Source: an uncultured Rhodobacter sp.
GTDB lineage: Bacteria > Pseudomonadota > Alphaproteobacteria > Rhodobacterales > Rhodobacteraceae
Direction of reading: 5' to 3'
Assembly (NCBI GenBank): GCA_937901435.1
Contig: CALGTJ010000425.1
Coordinates: 1-12,545, forward strand
Length of the DNA stretch: 12,545 bases
Shown: piece by piece, positions 1 through 7,832 of the stretch
How the letters are laid out: the number at the start of each line of letters is the position of its first letter
Position numbering within the stretch: the first letter of the stretch is position 1
Program-made: the position numbers and the translations under genes
The notes under the pieces: generated by a model
The model's input: only the letters and a program-made list of their open reading frames with translations
Database searches by the model: none
Told to the model about the DNA's origin: nothing

Positions 1-53
1 ACCAAACCCTCGCCTGAGACGCACACTCTCAAAATGGGGGGTGAGTAATTACC

Positions 54-572
54 TCATTTCGCCCCCTCCGCTGTCTGGGCCATGACGTCGCGGGCGACTT
101 TCCTGACGGCCTCGTAATAGCGGACATAGCCGGTGCAGCGGCAGATATGCTCTCCGATGGCGTCTGCGATGGCCTGATCAAGCTGATCCTCTTTGATCGG
201 CGCGCGCGCGACCTGATCCAGAAACACGGTGGCAGCCATCACGAAGCCGGGCGCGCAATAGCCGCATTGAAAGGAAAAGTTGCTCAGGAACTCTTGTTGT
301 ATGGCAGAGAGCGTGCCGCCTTGGGCAATATCCTCTATTGTGCGGATCTCTGTGCCGTCCAGAACCGACAGCGGTGTCGAGCAACTGATCATCGCAGTGA
401 CGCTTGGCCCTTTGGTGACAGAGACGGTGCAGGCCTTGCACACGCCAATCCCACAGCACAGCTTGGTCCCGCTCAGGTTCATGTCATCATGCAGATAGTC
501 CAACAGGGTCTCGGCGCTGCGGCTGGCGTCAACCTGTTGGGCTTCGCCATTGATGGTGAAAGAAAGGCTCAT
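54..572 (-). CDS. [2Fe-2S] iron-sulfur subunit of a xanthine dehydrogenase-family molybdenum hydroxylase (IorA-like)
   Basis: This 172-residue protein has the layout of the small electron-transfer subunit of molybdenum hydroxylases. An N-terminal plant-type ferredoxin domain carries Cys40, Cys45, Cys48 and Cys64 (CCGIGVCKAC motif). A C-terminal helical domain carries the second cluster, Cys103 and Cys106 (CGYCAPG) with Cys144 and Cys146 (CRCTGY). In this family the clusters pass electrons from the molybdenum site to an acceptor. The ATG overlaps the stop of the upstream molybdopterin subunit in ATGA (569-572), so the two are almost certainly translationally coupled. No signal peptide is visible. 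Since the partner has a Tat signal, this subunit probably leaves the cytoplasm by riding on it (inference). No FAD subunit is adjacent, which fits the two-subunit isoquinoline 1-oxidoreductase-like type. The substrate cannot be told from sequence. The gene is full length although its partner is interrupted. Confidence 0.93.
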   Translation of the reverse strand: MSLSFTINGEAQQVDASRSAETLLDYLHDDMNLSGTKLCCGIGVCKACTVSVTKGPSVTAMISCSTPLSVLDGTEIRTIEDIAQGGTLSAIQQEFLSNFSFQCGYCAPGFVMAATVFLDQVARAPIKEDQLDQAIADAIGEHICRCTGYVRYYEAVRKVARDVMAQTAEGAK

Positions 573-3445
573 CCGTTCAACCCCTCAAGAATTTTCTGTG
601 GTGTAATCGGCAGCGAGGTAAAGCGCAGTCCCAAGGCATCACGCAGCGCGTTCGAGATCGCAGGTGCGACAGAGCACATCACTGCCTCGGCAATCCCGCG
701 CCCCTGTTCCTTGTCCTCTTTGGACAGCGGTTCGAGAATATCGAGCACCTGACTGCGCCCGTCTTGCACATACTGGGTGGCCAGCGGCACATCGCCAAAG
801 CGCGCCACGTGATAGCGGTTCAGGTTCCATGTGCCATCGGCCGGGCCGTCCATGCCCGGCGGCATGTCCTCTAGCAGGGTATAGCTGATCGCCATGGCCA
901 TACCGCCTTGCGACTGGCCAGAGACCAGAGGCTCCACATGGACCTTGCCCGCGTTCAGCACCGACAGGGCGTTCTCGATCTGCACCTGACCGTTTGCGCG
1001 ATCTACCGTCAGCCCAATGACATTGACGCAAGGTGCCCAGACATAGCGCGAGGCGCGGCTGGTATCGCAGGTCATGCCGTTGGTCCGGGTGCTCTGGCGC
1101 GGCATTGCGCGGACCGCGCCATCGGTGGAATAATAAGACAGCCCATCGAGTTCAAAGCGGTGCAGGCCAGAGGCGGTGTCGAAATCGGCAGAGATCCAGA
1201 CGTCCTCGAAATAGGCATGGGCCAGAACGCCTGCGTCATAGGGGCTGTTGTAGAGGATATCTGCGATCTGGGGCAGCGTCAGACTGCCATAGTCTTTGCC
1301 CATCAGCATGCCATCCTGCCACCATGTGTCGTCTTTGGTCAGGCTCTGGTCGCCCCAGTGATCCCGCGCAATCGGCAGGATCGTATTCTGAAACAGCGCC
1401 TCTGCGGCTTGTTGCACCACATGGACTTGATGCAATCCAGTCAGGCAGGCAGAGGACGATCAGGTTGCCTTTTTGGTCACCAGAGGATCACCTTCCCACG
1501 TCGGGTTGGTCACGCCCGGTGTCGTTGGATCATCCGGGCAGCCGATGTAACGGTTGGCGATCATGCCGGTTTGGCCGAACAAGGTGTTTCCACCCATATC
1601 GACCGTGCTGGCGTTGGCCCCCAGGATGTCTCCGATCACAACGCCTAATGTCGTGGCCGATCCGTTGCCCATATCCACTGCGTCCGATTGCAGATGATAT
1701 GTGCCGTCCGAGTTCATCTTGATCGCGGCGATTACACCATCGCCGCTGGTCCCGTAGGCCTGCAAGGACATGGCGAGGCCGGTGCCATAGGTGATGCCGC
1801 GCTGGGCGAAACCTGCCTTAATCTCGTGGCGATCTTTCCACAGCGGGTGGTCCGCGACCCGTTCCAGCATCTCGTGCAGGCGCAGATCCTGGTTCAGCTT
1901 GCCCCCCACCACGGTCGTGTCCTCGCGAGAGGTCACCACATTGCGCTTGCGCATCTCCAGCGGGTCCCAGCCCTGCTTGGCCGCGATCTCGTCCAGCGCG
2001 GTTTCGGTGGCAAAAAAGGCCTGCGGACCGCCAAAGCCGCGCTGCGAGCCGCCAGAGACGTTTTCGCTATGGGTTGCCTTGGCGGCGATATTGGCCATCG
2101 GCACCTTGTAAGAGCCCCCGGCACAAAGCGCGGCCAGTTGCGCCACATAAGGCGACAGGTTTTTGCGCCCGCCCCCGTCAAAGGTCATATCCATCTGGAT
2201 CACCTTGATTTTCTGATCCGGCGTCACGGCAAGAAGGCCGGACAGATCACAGGCATGGCGTTTCAGGCCGACGCGGAATTGTTCGAACCGGTCATATTCC
2301 AGCTTGACCGCGTTGCCCTCTGAAAATTCGGCGCAAAGCCCCAGCATCAGCGAAAACGGCGAGGAATCGCGTCCGCCGAACCCACCCCCCGGAAAGCAGC
2401 TGATCAGATTGGCCTCTTTGACCGTCAGGCGCGACCCGCTATCGCCGTACATCTCGGCAATGTCCTTGATGTCGCCGTCCGGAGATTGTGTGCCAAGCAG
2501 GACGTTCATCGACCCGTTGGCGTCGTCGTACCAGATCAGACCGGACTCAGGCTCCATGAACATCGGATCCATGGCGCGCATGTCAGAGGTAAAGCGATGG
2601 TTGATCAGATCGGGGGCTGTGGCCAGATAGGCGTCGATCTCTTTGGCGTGCGCCTTGGCAGCATCGTCATAGGTCGCCTTGGTCGAGGTGAAATACGAAA
2701 ACCCGCCATCGCGGTGAAATGGTGCGTCCTGTTTCAAGTAAAGCGTCAGTGGGTCAAAGACGGCTGGATCGTCTGGGTCGGGGCCAATCTCTGGCCCGTA
2801 TTTTTGATAGGCGGCATCGTCGAACTGCATCTGGCGCTGGGCCGCGCGAAAGGCGGCGCGGGTGTCGAACAACAGCAATGCGACGGCTTGGCCCAGAAAA
2901 TTGGCGCGATGCCCCTGACGCACCACAAGGTCAAACTCGACGGCTGTCGGGTGATCCAGATCGGTGCCCTCGGTCTGTCCCCGTGCTTTCACAGCCTCAA
3001 AAATCTGTTCATCCACGATGCTGTCGCGGCTCAGCCGGATGACCGGGTTCAACTGACCAGAGGCAAGGTTATTGCCATAGACCACTTTGACCGGGCGCGC
3101 CTCTGGCGGCAGAGCGGTCAGATCCACGTCCAGAAACACCCGCGTGGTTGTCATCGCGCGCAGGTACATCGCGTACCACTGTGTTTGCGGCCAGCCGTAT
3201 TGGTCGCTCAGGTCCCTGGAGTTGTAGTCGCGGGCATAGATTTTGCCGCCGGTAACCTTGGTCACCCCTTCGATCCGCTGAGAGGCTTTGCCCGGTGTCG
3301 GGGACCAGCTTTGTGCCCTGGCCTGAGCATTGGTACAACCAAGAGGGATGCCAAGAACAGAAACAGTGATCACACCTGTCGACGTTTTCAAAAACCGTCG
3401 TCTGGTCAAGCCGTTGGATTGGTGTTGACTTTTTTTCTTGGCCAT
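569..3445 (-). pseudogene. Tat-exported molybdopterin-binding subunit of a xanthine dehydrogenase-family oxidoreductase, interrupted by an in-frame TGA
   Basis: The frame runs from an ATG at 3445 to a TGA at 569-571, 959 codons, broken only by a TGA at 1460-1462 after residue 661. The residues on either side continue one domain: before it GDPLVTKKAT, after it SSSACLTGLHQVH. The start is chosen because GGGGA lies 7 bases upstream and a Tat signal follows at once (TRRRFLKT, residues 14-21, then a hydrophobic stretch and an AQA-type cleavage site near residue 42). Family motifs before the stop are GGGFGGR (353-359) and RGFGGPQ (469-475), both linked to molybdopterin binding. After it comes GRGIAEAV, whose Glu (about residue 920) matches the catalytic Glu of the family by pattern. 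A product ending at residue 661 would lack that Glu and part of the second cofactor domain, so activity is unlikely without readthrough. A TTG at 1435 opens the remaining 288 codons, but it lies mid-domain. Alternatives are a recent nonsense mutation or a base-call error. The family is clear; the substrate is unknown. Confidence 0.85.
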
Positions 3446-3763
3446 CCGCGTATCCCCATCAGTCACATTTCGCGAAACAGAAAAACCAGAAACAACACAG
3501 CGGCATGATAATCCCAATGGTTGTATTTCTCCAAACGTTAATCGTTGGTTTGCAGGCCTGATTTAAACTTTTGTTAATAGCTTAAGGCATGGCAGCACGG
3601 ATCTGTCTGTGAACCTCTTCACAGATCAGCGTCAAAATCCGGGGATGTGACCTTGGATGGGATTCGGACAGGCGCATGGCGTGAGGCAAGAGGATGCCGC
3701 AGAAACGCCAAAGCCAACGACGCCCCTGACAGAGCGTCGTGCAACTGGCTTTTCGATAAAAGC
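3446..3763. other. 318-base intergenic region between the Anbu operon and the molybdenum-hydroxylase operon
   Basis: No convincing gene is seen on either strand. The region must hold the end of the Anbu transcript and the start signals of the hydroxylase operon. Visible structure: a hairpin touching the Anbu stop codon (3747-3764), a second perfect 8-bp hairpin (3606-3625), and an imperfect dyad around 3531-3548 with CCAAACG and CGTTGG arms, which could be an operator. The stretch from about 3480 to 3585 is AT-richer than the genes, as expected of a promoter region, but I could not settle on one -35/-10 pair. Confidence 0.6.
3606..3625. repeat. Perfect 8-bp inverted repeat, 4-base loop
   Basis: TCTGTGAA and TTCACAGA flank the loop CCTC. 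Neither strand has a T-run directly after the stem, so it is not a textbook intrinsic terminator. It lies about 140 bases beyond the Anbu stop and about 160 bases before the hydroxylase start, and could be a transcript-end structure or a protein-binding dyad. The repeat is certain; the role is not known. Confidence 0.5.
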
Positions 3764-3764
3764 C
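3747..3764 (-). terminator. Possible transcript-end hairpin abutting the Anbu stop codon
   Basis: A perfect 7-bp stem (GGCTTTT / AAAAGCC) with a four-base loop begins at the last base of the Anbu TAG and runs downstream of it. The expected T-run after the stem is missing on the minus strand, so intrinsic termination is doubtful. It may instead protect the 3' end of the four-gene message or mark a Rho-dependent end. Confidence 0.4.
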
Positions 3765-4495
3765 TAGTAGTTAAAATCCGGCAAGCTATCCAGCGCGGTG
3801 GTCAGCGCCTCGCCCCAGCCGTCGGAAATCGAATGGAAATAGGGGTCATTTGCGACCACCCGCTTGCTATAACCCAGCTTGAGCGTGTCGGTTTCATAGA
3901 CCTGAAGATCCAGCGGCATCCCAACCGACAGATTGGCCTTGATGGTGCTGTCAAAGCTGACCAGCAACAGCTTTATCGCGGCGCGGAAATCCAGATCGGG
4001 GGAATAGGCGCGCACCAGAATGGGGCGGCCGTATTTGGTTTCGCCAATCTGGAAAAACGGGGTGTCCTCGCCCGCCTCGATAAAATTGCCTTCGGGATAG
4101 ATCAGGAACATGCGCGCGGGCGAGCCTGCGATCTGACCGCCCAGAATGATCGTGGCGTTAAAGGTGCTGGACGCGGTTTGACCCGATTGCACGCGGCTTG
4201 CGATCACTTCGCGCAGGGTGTCCGCCACCAGTCGCGCGACCTGAAACATCGAAGGCTCTGCAAAGACGGACGGCGTGCGATCCTCTGGGGCCTTGGTGCG
4301 TTCGTCCAGCAGGCTGATAACGGCTTGGGTCGTGGCAAGGTTTCCGGCGGTCATCACGGTGATGACCCGGTCGCCTTCCTTTTCCCAGCTGTGCATCTTG
4401 CGATAGGTCGAGATATTGTCGAGCCCCGCATTCGTGCGCGTGTCTGACATGAACACCAGCCCATGATTCAGAACCATCCCGACGCAATACGTCAT
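3764..4495 (-). CDS. Anbu, proteasome-like (HslV/20S beta-type) N-terminal-nucleophile peptidase
   Basis: This 243-residue protein starts MTYCVGMVLNHG and continues SDTRTNAGLDNISTYRKMH, the hallmark N-terminus of the Anbu family (ancestral beta subunit). Counting Met as 1, Thr2 would become the N-terminal nucleophile after Met removal. Asp18 and Lys33 sit where proteasome beta subunits have their catalytic Asp and Lys. The length is normal for Anbu. The start is fixed by this motif and by GGGAA 5 bases upstream of the ATG. It is the last of four genes, 12 bases after the transglutaminase-like gene. Known for the family: Anbu proteins form proteasome-like multimers, occur mostly with the three partners seen here, and have no settled physiological substrate. 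Inferred: it hydrolyses or processes a peptide made or modified by the ATP-grasp and transglutaminase-like partners. No signal peptide; cytoplasmic. Confidence 0.92.
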   Translation of the reverse strand: MTYCVGMVLNHGLVFMSDTRTNAGLDNISTYRKMHSWEKEGDRVITVMTAGNLATTQAVISLLDERTKAPEDRTPSVFAEPSMFQVARLVADTLREVIASRVQSGQTASSTFNATIILGGQIAGSPARMFLIYPEGNFIEAGEDTPFFQIGETKYGRPILVRAYSPDLDFRAAIKLLLVSFDSTIKANLSVGMPLDLQVYETDTLKLGYSKRVVANDPYFHSISDGWGEALTTALDSLPDFNY

Positions 4496-4507
4496 ACTAT
4501 TTCCCTG

Positions 4508-5305
4508 CTACTGCTGTGCGACCAGAATTGCGACATCGAGGCTTTCTGTGGTGCCTCCGACGCGCATGCCAGTTACAGGCGCAGCCTGTGAATAGTCCAG
4601 CCCTGTTGCGACACGTACATAGCGTTCGTCGGGGCAAATTTCATTCGAAATGTCGAACCCGACCCAGCCGAGGCCATCAATGTGAACCTCTGCCCATGCG
4701 TGGGTGGCGTTTTGTTCGATGCGGTCGTTCATCATCAGAAAACCGGACACATAGCGGGCGGGCAGGCCCATATTGCGCGCGCAGGCCAAAAAGACATGCG
4801 CATGGTCCTGACAGACGCCGCGCCCGGCGGTCAGCACCTCTTCGGCACCCCATTCCACGTCAGAGGTTCCGGTCTCATAGGCGACAGCCGCCCCGATGGC
4901 ATGGGACAGCGCGTGCATCCTTGCCAGATCGGTTTCACCACTGACACCGCGGATGATCTCGCGGCAGCCCTGGCCGACTCGGGTGCGGGGCGTGTGACGC
5001 TGGTACAGCCAGAGCGGGGCGCAGCCGATATGGGGGCCAACGATCCCGTGCGACTCGCTGATCTCAACCTCTCCCTCGACCTTGACCTCTAGCGACGTCG
5101 TCCCCGCGTCAAAGCTGATCAGGTCCACACGGTTTCGGTGATAATCCTCGTAAGTGACTTCTTTCTTGCCGCCCTCGATCTCTATCCCCCACGACAAGAC
5201 TTTTTGCGACGGAGAGGTTTTGGGGGTCATCCGCAATTGCTGTAGCCCGTAGGTGACCGGATCAGCAAAGCTGTAATGAGTGCTATATGATATTTTCAGG
5301 CGCAT
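4508..5305 (-). CDS. Transglutaminase-like cysteine protease of the Anbu operon
   Basis: This 265-residue protein has the bacterial transglutaminase N-terminal beta domain (about residues 1-85, starting MRLKISYSTHYSF) followed by a papain-like transglutaminase core. The catalytic triad is visible as Cys165 (GRGVCQDHAH), His202 (THAWAEVH) and Asp218 (GWVGFDISN). Such proteins may act as peptidases, amidases or amide-exchange enzymes; sequence does not decide. There is no signal peptide, so it should be cytoplasmic. Its ATG lies one base after the stop of the alpha-E gene and lacks a strong ribosome binding site close by, so translation is probably coupled. Together with the ATP-grasp and alpha-E proteins it forms a conserved set proposed, from comparative genomics of ATP-grasp enzymes, to build and edit a peptide tag or small peptide. 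Confidence 0.92.
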   Translation of the reverse strand: MRLKISYSTHYSFADPVTYGLQQLRMTPKTSPSQKVLSWGIEIEGGKKEVTYEDYHRNRVDLISFDAGTTSLEVKVEGEVEISESHGIVGPHIGCAPLWLYQRHTPRTRVGQGCREIIRGVSGETDLARMHALSHAIGAAVAYETGTSDVEWGAEEVLTAGRGVCQDHAHVFLACARNMGLPARYVSGFLMMNDRIEQNATHAWAEVHIDGLGWVGFDISNEICPDERYVRVATGLDYSQAAPVTGMRVGGTTESLDVAILVAQQ

Positions 5306-5306
5306 A

Positions 5307-6248
5307 TTATTCAGCGAACCTATAATCTATTTCGATCTGTGCCCCGAGATCTGCTAAGGAGCCAAGGAAATGCTGGATGTACTGATGCAGGCCTTGCTCG
5401 AAAATCACATCGATATCCTGTGTCGCAAACCTTGCGGTCAGGCCGGACACCTTGTCATGCGACGCCATGGTAGAGCCGTAGTCGTTGGCAAGATAGCTGA
5501 GGTTTCCTTGAAGTTTCGAGGCGCAGAAATTGAGGCTGCGTGGCATACGGCGATCAAAGATCAGGAAGTCCGCAATATCACGTGGCCGCACCACATTGCC
5601 ATGGACAAGCCTATAGCCTCCCTTGGCAGAGACCGATTGCAGGATCGTGTCCCACTGCACATTGTCCAGCCGTGATCCCACGGCCCCGGCAGAGGGCAAC
5701 AACACGTAGTATTTCACGCTCAGGATCCGCGCGGTGTTGTCGGCGCGTTCGATAAACGTGCCGACGCGGGCGAAATTATAGATGTCATTGCGCAGCATCG
5801 TGCCATCTGTCGTGCCGCGCACCAAGGCGGCGCGCTGCCGGATCAGACCCAGAACGGCGGGCAGGTCGCGTTCGTTGACCTTGCGCGCCAAGGCGTCCTT
5901 GACAGCCATATAGGTGCCGTTCATCGCCTCCCAGACCTCGTGGGTCAGGGCGGTGCGCACCATGCGGGCGTTATGGCGCGCAGATTTCACCAGTGACAGC
6001 ACCGAGGACGGGTTGTCAGAACTGCGCAGCATCCAGTCGATTGCGGCGTCTTTGGTCAGGGTCTCGTAATTGGCTTGGAACGCCTGATAGACAGAGGCCG
6101 CCTTGAGCACGGACATCCATTCATCATCGGTGTCATTGGACCGGGTCAGCGCGATCCGTTGCCCGGTGTCAATCAGGCGCGCGGTGCATTCTGCGCGCTC
6201 CAGATAGCGGTACATCCAATAGAGGCCGTTTGCGGTTTTTCCCAGCAT
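5307..6248 (-). CDS. Alpha-E domain protein (DUF403) of the Anbu operon
   Basis: This 313-residue protein begins MLGKTANGLYWMYRYLERAE, the characteristic start of alpha-E (DUF403) proteins, and fills the family's usual length with predicted helical sequence and no membrane segment. The function of the family is not established. It almost always travels with circularly permuted ATP-grasp proteins, sometimes fused to them, which suggests a complex. The start is supported by GAGGA about 9 bases upstream and by position: only 4 bases separate it from the ATP-grasp stop codon. Its stop codon is one base from the start of the transglutaminase-like gene. No frameshift or missing region is seen. Confidence 0.92.
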   Translation of the reverse strand: MLGKTANGLYWMYRYLERAECTARLIDTGQRIALTRSNDTDDEWMSVLKAASVYQAFQANYETLTKDAAIDWMLRSSDNPSSVLSLVKSARHNARMVRTALTHEVWEAMNGTYMAVKDALARKVNERDLPAVLGLIRQRAALVRGTTDGTMLRNDIYNFARVGTFIERADNTARILSVKYYVLLPSAGAVGSRLDNVQWDTILQSVSAKGGYRLVHGNVVRPRDIADFLIFDRRMPRSLNFCASKLQGNLSYLANDYGSTMASHDKVSGLTARFATQDIDVIFEQGLHQYIQHFLGSLADLGAQIEIDYRFAE

Positions 6249-6252
6249 GCGC

Positions 6253-7677
6253 CTAGTCCTCCAGCACCCAAGTGTCTTTGGTGCCTCCGCCCTGCGAGGA
6301 GTTCACGACCAGCGAGCCTTTCTTGAGTGCAACTCGGGTCAGACCGCCGGGCGTGATGTTGATCTCGTCCGGGCTGACAAGCACATAGGGGCGCAGGTCC
6401 ACATGACGTGGGGCAAGCCCGGCGCGGGTAAAGATCGGCACTGTAGACAGCGCCAGCGTGGGCTGCGCGATGTAGTTGCCGGGGCGCGACATCAGTTTCT
6501 TGCGAAACTCTGCGATGTCTTTCTTGCTGGCGGTGGGGCCGATCAACATGCCGTAGCCACCAGAGCCATGCACCTCTTTGACCACCAGATCCGCAAGGTT
6601 ATCCAGCACATAGGCCAGCGCATCCGGTTCGCTGCACCGATAGGTCGGCACATTTTTGAGGATCGCCTTTTCGCCAGTGTAAAATTCAACGATATCCGGC
6701 ATATAGCTATAGATCGCCTTGTCGTCCGAGATGCCGGTGCCGGGTGCGTTGGCAATCGTGATGCCGCCCGCGCGGTAGACATCCATGATGCCGGGCACGC
6801 CAAGTGCGCTGTCGGGGTTAAAATTCAGCGGGTCCAGATAATCGTCATCGACCCGGCGATAGAGCACATCAACTGGCTGATAGCCTTGGGTCGTGCGCAT
6901 GGCGACGCGACCATCGACGACACGCAGATCATGCCCCTCGACCAGTTCGACACCCATCTGATCGGCGAGGAACGCATGTTCGTAATAGGCAGAGTTGTAA
7001 ATCCCCGGCGTCAGCACGGCCACTGTGGGCGAAGACCCCGCGCAGGAGGGCGCGCAGGCGGCCAGCGAGCGTTGCAGGTTCGTCGGATAATTCGACACCG
7101 GCTGCACCCGTGTCTTCGAGAACAGTTCTGGAAACATCTGCAACATCGTCTCGCGGTTTTCCAGCATGTAGCTGACACCAGAGGGCGTGCGGGCGTTGTC
7201 CTCGAGAACAAAGAAATCATCGTCATTGGTGCGCACCAGATCGACACCGACGATATGAGTATAGACCCCGCCCGGCGGGCTGACGCCCATCATCTGCGGC
7301 AGGAACGCTTCGTTGTTCTCGATCATCTCGCGCGGCACACGGCCCGCGCGCAGGATTTCCTGCCGATGATAGGTGTCGTGCAGAAAGGCGTTGATCGCGC
7401 GCACCCGCTGTTCGATCCCGCGCGACAGCTTTTGCCATTCGCGGGCGGCAATGATGCGGGGGATGATGTCAAAGGGGATTAAACGCTCTTCGGCCTCGGA
7501 CCGGCCATAAACGTTAAAGGTGATGCCCGTCAGGCGGAACACCTCTTCGGCTTCGCGCTGTTTTGCCCTGAGCCGTGCAAGGTCTTCGCCCTCGAACCAC
7601 CTCTGGAAGGTCTCGTAAGGGGCGCGCAATGTCTCGTCGGCGCCCCACATTTCATCAAAAGTCTGTAGTGTTTTCAT
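6253..7677 (-). CDS. Circularly permuted ATP-grasp protein (DUF404/DUF407 type)
   Basis: This 474-residue protein matches the circularly permuted ATP-grasp family along its whole length. Landmarks include GITFNVYG and IPFDIIPRII near the N-terminus, VLEDNARTPSGVSYMLENR in the middle, YRRVDDDYLDPLNF and NAPGTGISDDKAIY, then VKEVHGSGGYGM, DLRPYVL, and the C-terminal VNSSQGGGTKDTWVL. ATP-grasp enzymes of this group are predicted to join a carboxylate to an amine using ATP; no specific substrate is established. It is the first gene of the four-gene Anbu operon. I chose the ATG at 7677 over a TTG six codons earlier because family members start close to MKTLQTFDEMWG. The ribosome binding site is weak. 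The 155-base leader before it holds several repeats that may be regulatory. Confidence 0.94.
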   Translation of the reverse strand: MKTLQTFDEMWGADETLRAPYETFQRWFEGEDLARLRAKQREAEEVFRLTGITFNVYGRSEAEERLIPFDIIPRIIAAREWQKLSRGIEQRVRAINAFLHDTYHRQEILRAGRVPREMIENNEAFLPQMMGVSPPGGVYTHIVGVDLVRTNDDDFFVLEDNARTPSGVSYMLENRETMLQMFPELFSKTRVQPVSNYPTNLQRSLAACAPSCAGSSPTVAVLTPGIYNSAYYEHAFLADQMGVELVEGHDLRVVDGRVAMRTTQGYQPVDVLYRRVDDDYLDPLNFNPDSALGVPGIMDVYRAGGITIANAPGTGISDDKAIYSYMPDIVEFYTGEKAILKNVPTYRCSEPDALAYVLDNLADLVVKEVHGSGGYGMLIGPTASKKDIAEFRKKLMSRPGNYIAQPTLALSTVPIFTRAGLAPRHVDLRPYVLVSPDEINITPGGLTRVALKKGSLVVNSSQGGGTKDTWVLED

Positions 7678-7744
7678 AATTTTACCATATGGCAACGCTT
7701 GCGGATGGCAACTTGATATTCAGCAAGATGGACGCGGAAGCGTT

Positions 7745-7797
7745 AATTTCACCCTTTGATACAAAGGGAATCTGGGCCAAATGCCTAAAATTTCACC
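7745..7797. repeat. Direct repeat AATTTCACC (7745-7753 and 7789-7797) around a perfect palindrome (7752-7768)
   Basis: In the gap between dld and the ATP-grasp gene two identical 9-mers lie 44 bases apart in the same orientation. Between them, CCCTTTG and CAAAGGG form a perfect 7-bp stem with a 3-base loop. No T-run follows the stem on either strand. Tandem copies plus a dyad upstream of an operon suggest protein-binding sites or leader structure; a role in ending the lactate transcript is also possible. A further 7-bp inverted pair, AACGCTT (7694-7700) and AAGCGTT (7738-7744), lies closer to the start codon. Confidence 0.45.
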
Positions 7798-7832
7798 GCT
7801 ATTGGTGCGGCGTGGCGATGCCCTGACCTGTG

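Noticed and set aside
569..1435. Separate gene starting with TTG at 1435
   Set aside because: The frame is identical to that upstream of the TGA and the start lies in the middle of a domain with no convincing ribosome binding site. It is better read as the 3' part of one interrupted gene.
2486..3508. 340-codon plus-strand open frame opposite the molybdopterin subunit
   Set aside because: It has no domain signature and is fully antisense to a clear Tat signal and cofactor domain on the minus strand.
3647..4447. 266-codon plus-strand open frame covering Anbu
   Set aside because: It is antisense to the clear Anbu protein and has no recognisable motif.
6247..7482. 411-codon plus-strand open frame
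   Set aside because: It lies wholly opposite the ATP-grasp gene, whose minus-strand protein matches its family along its length. The plus-strand translation has no recognisable domain and is a by-product of GC-rich codon use.
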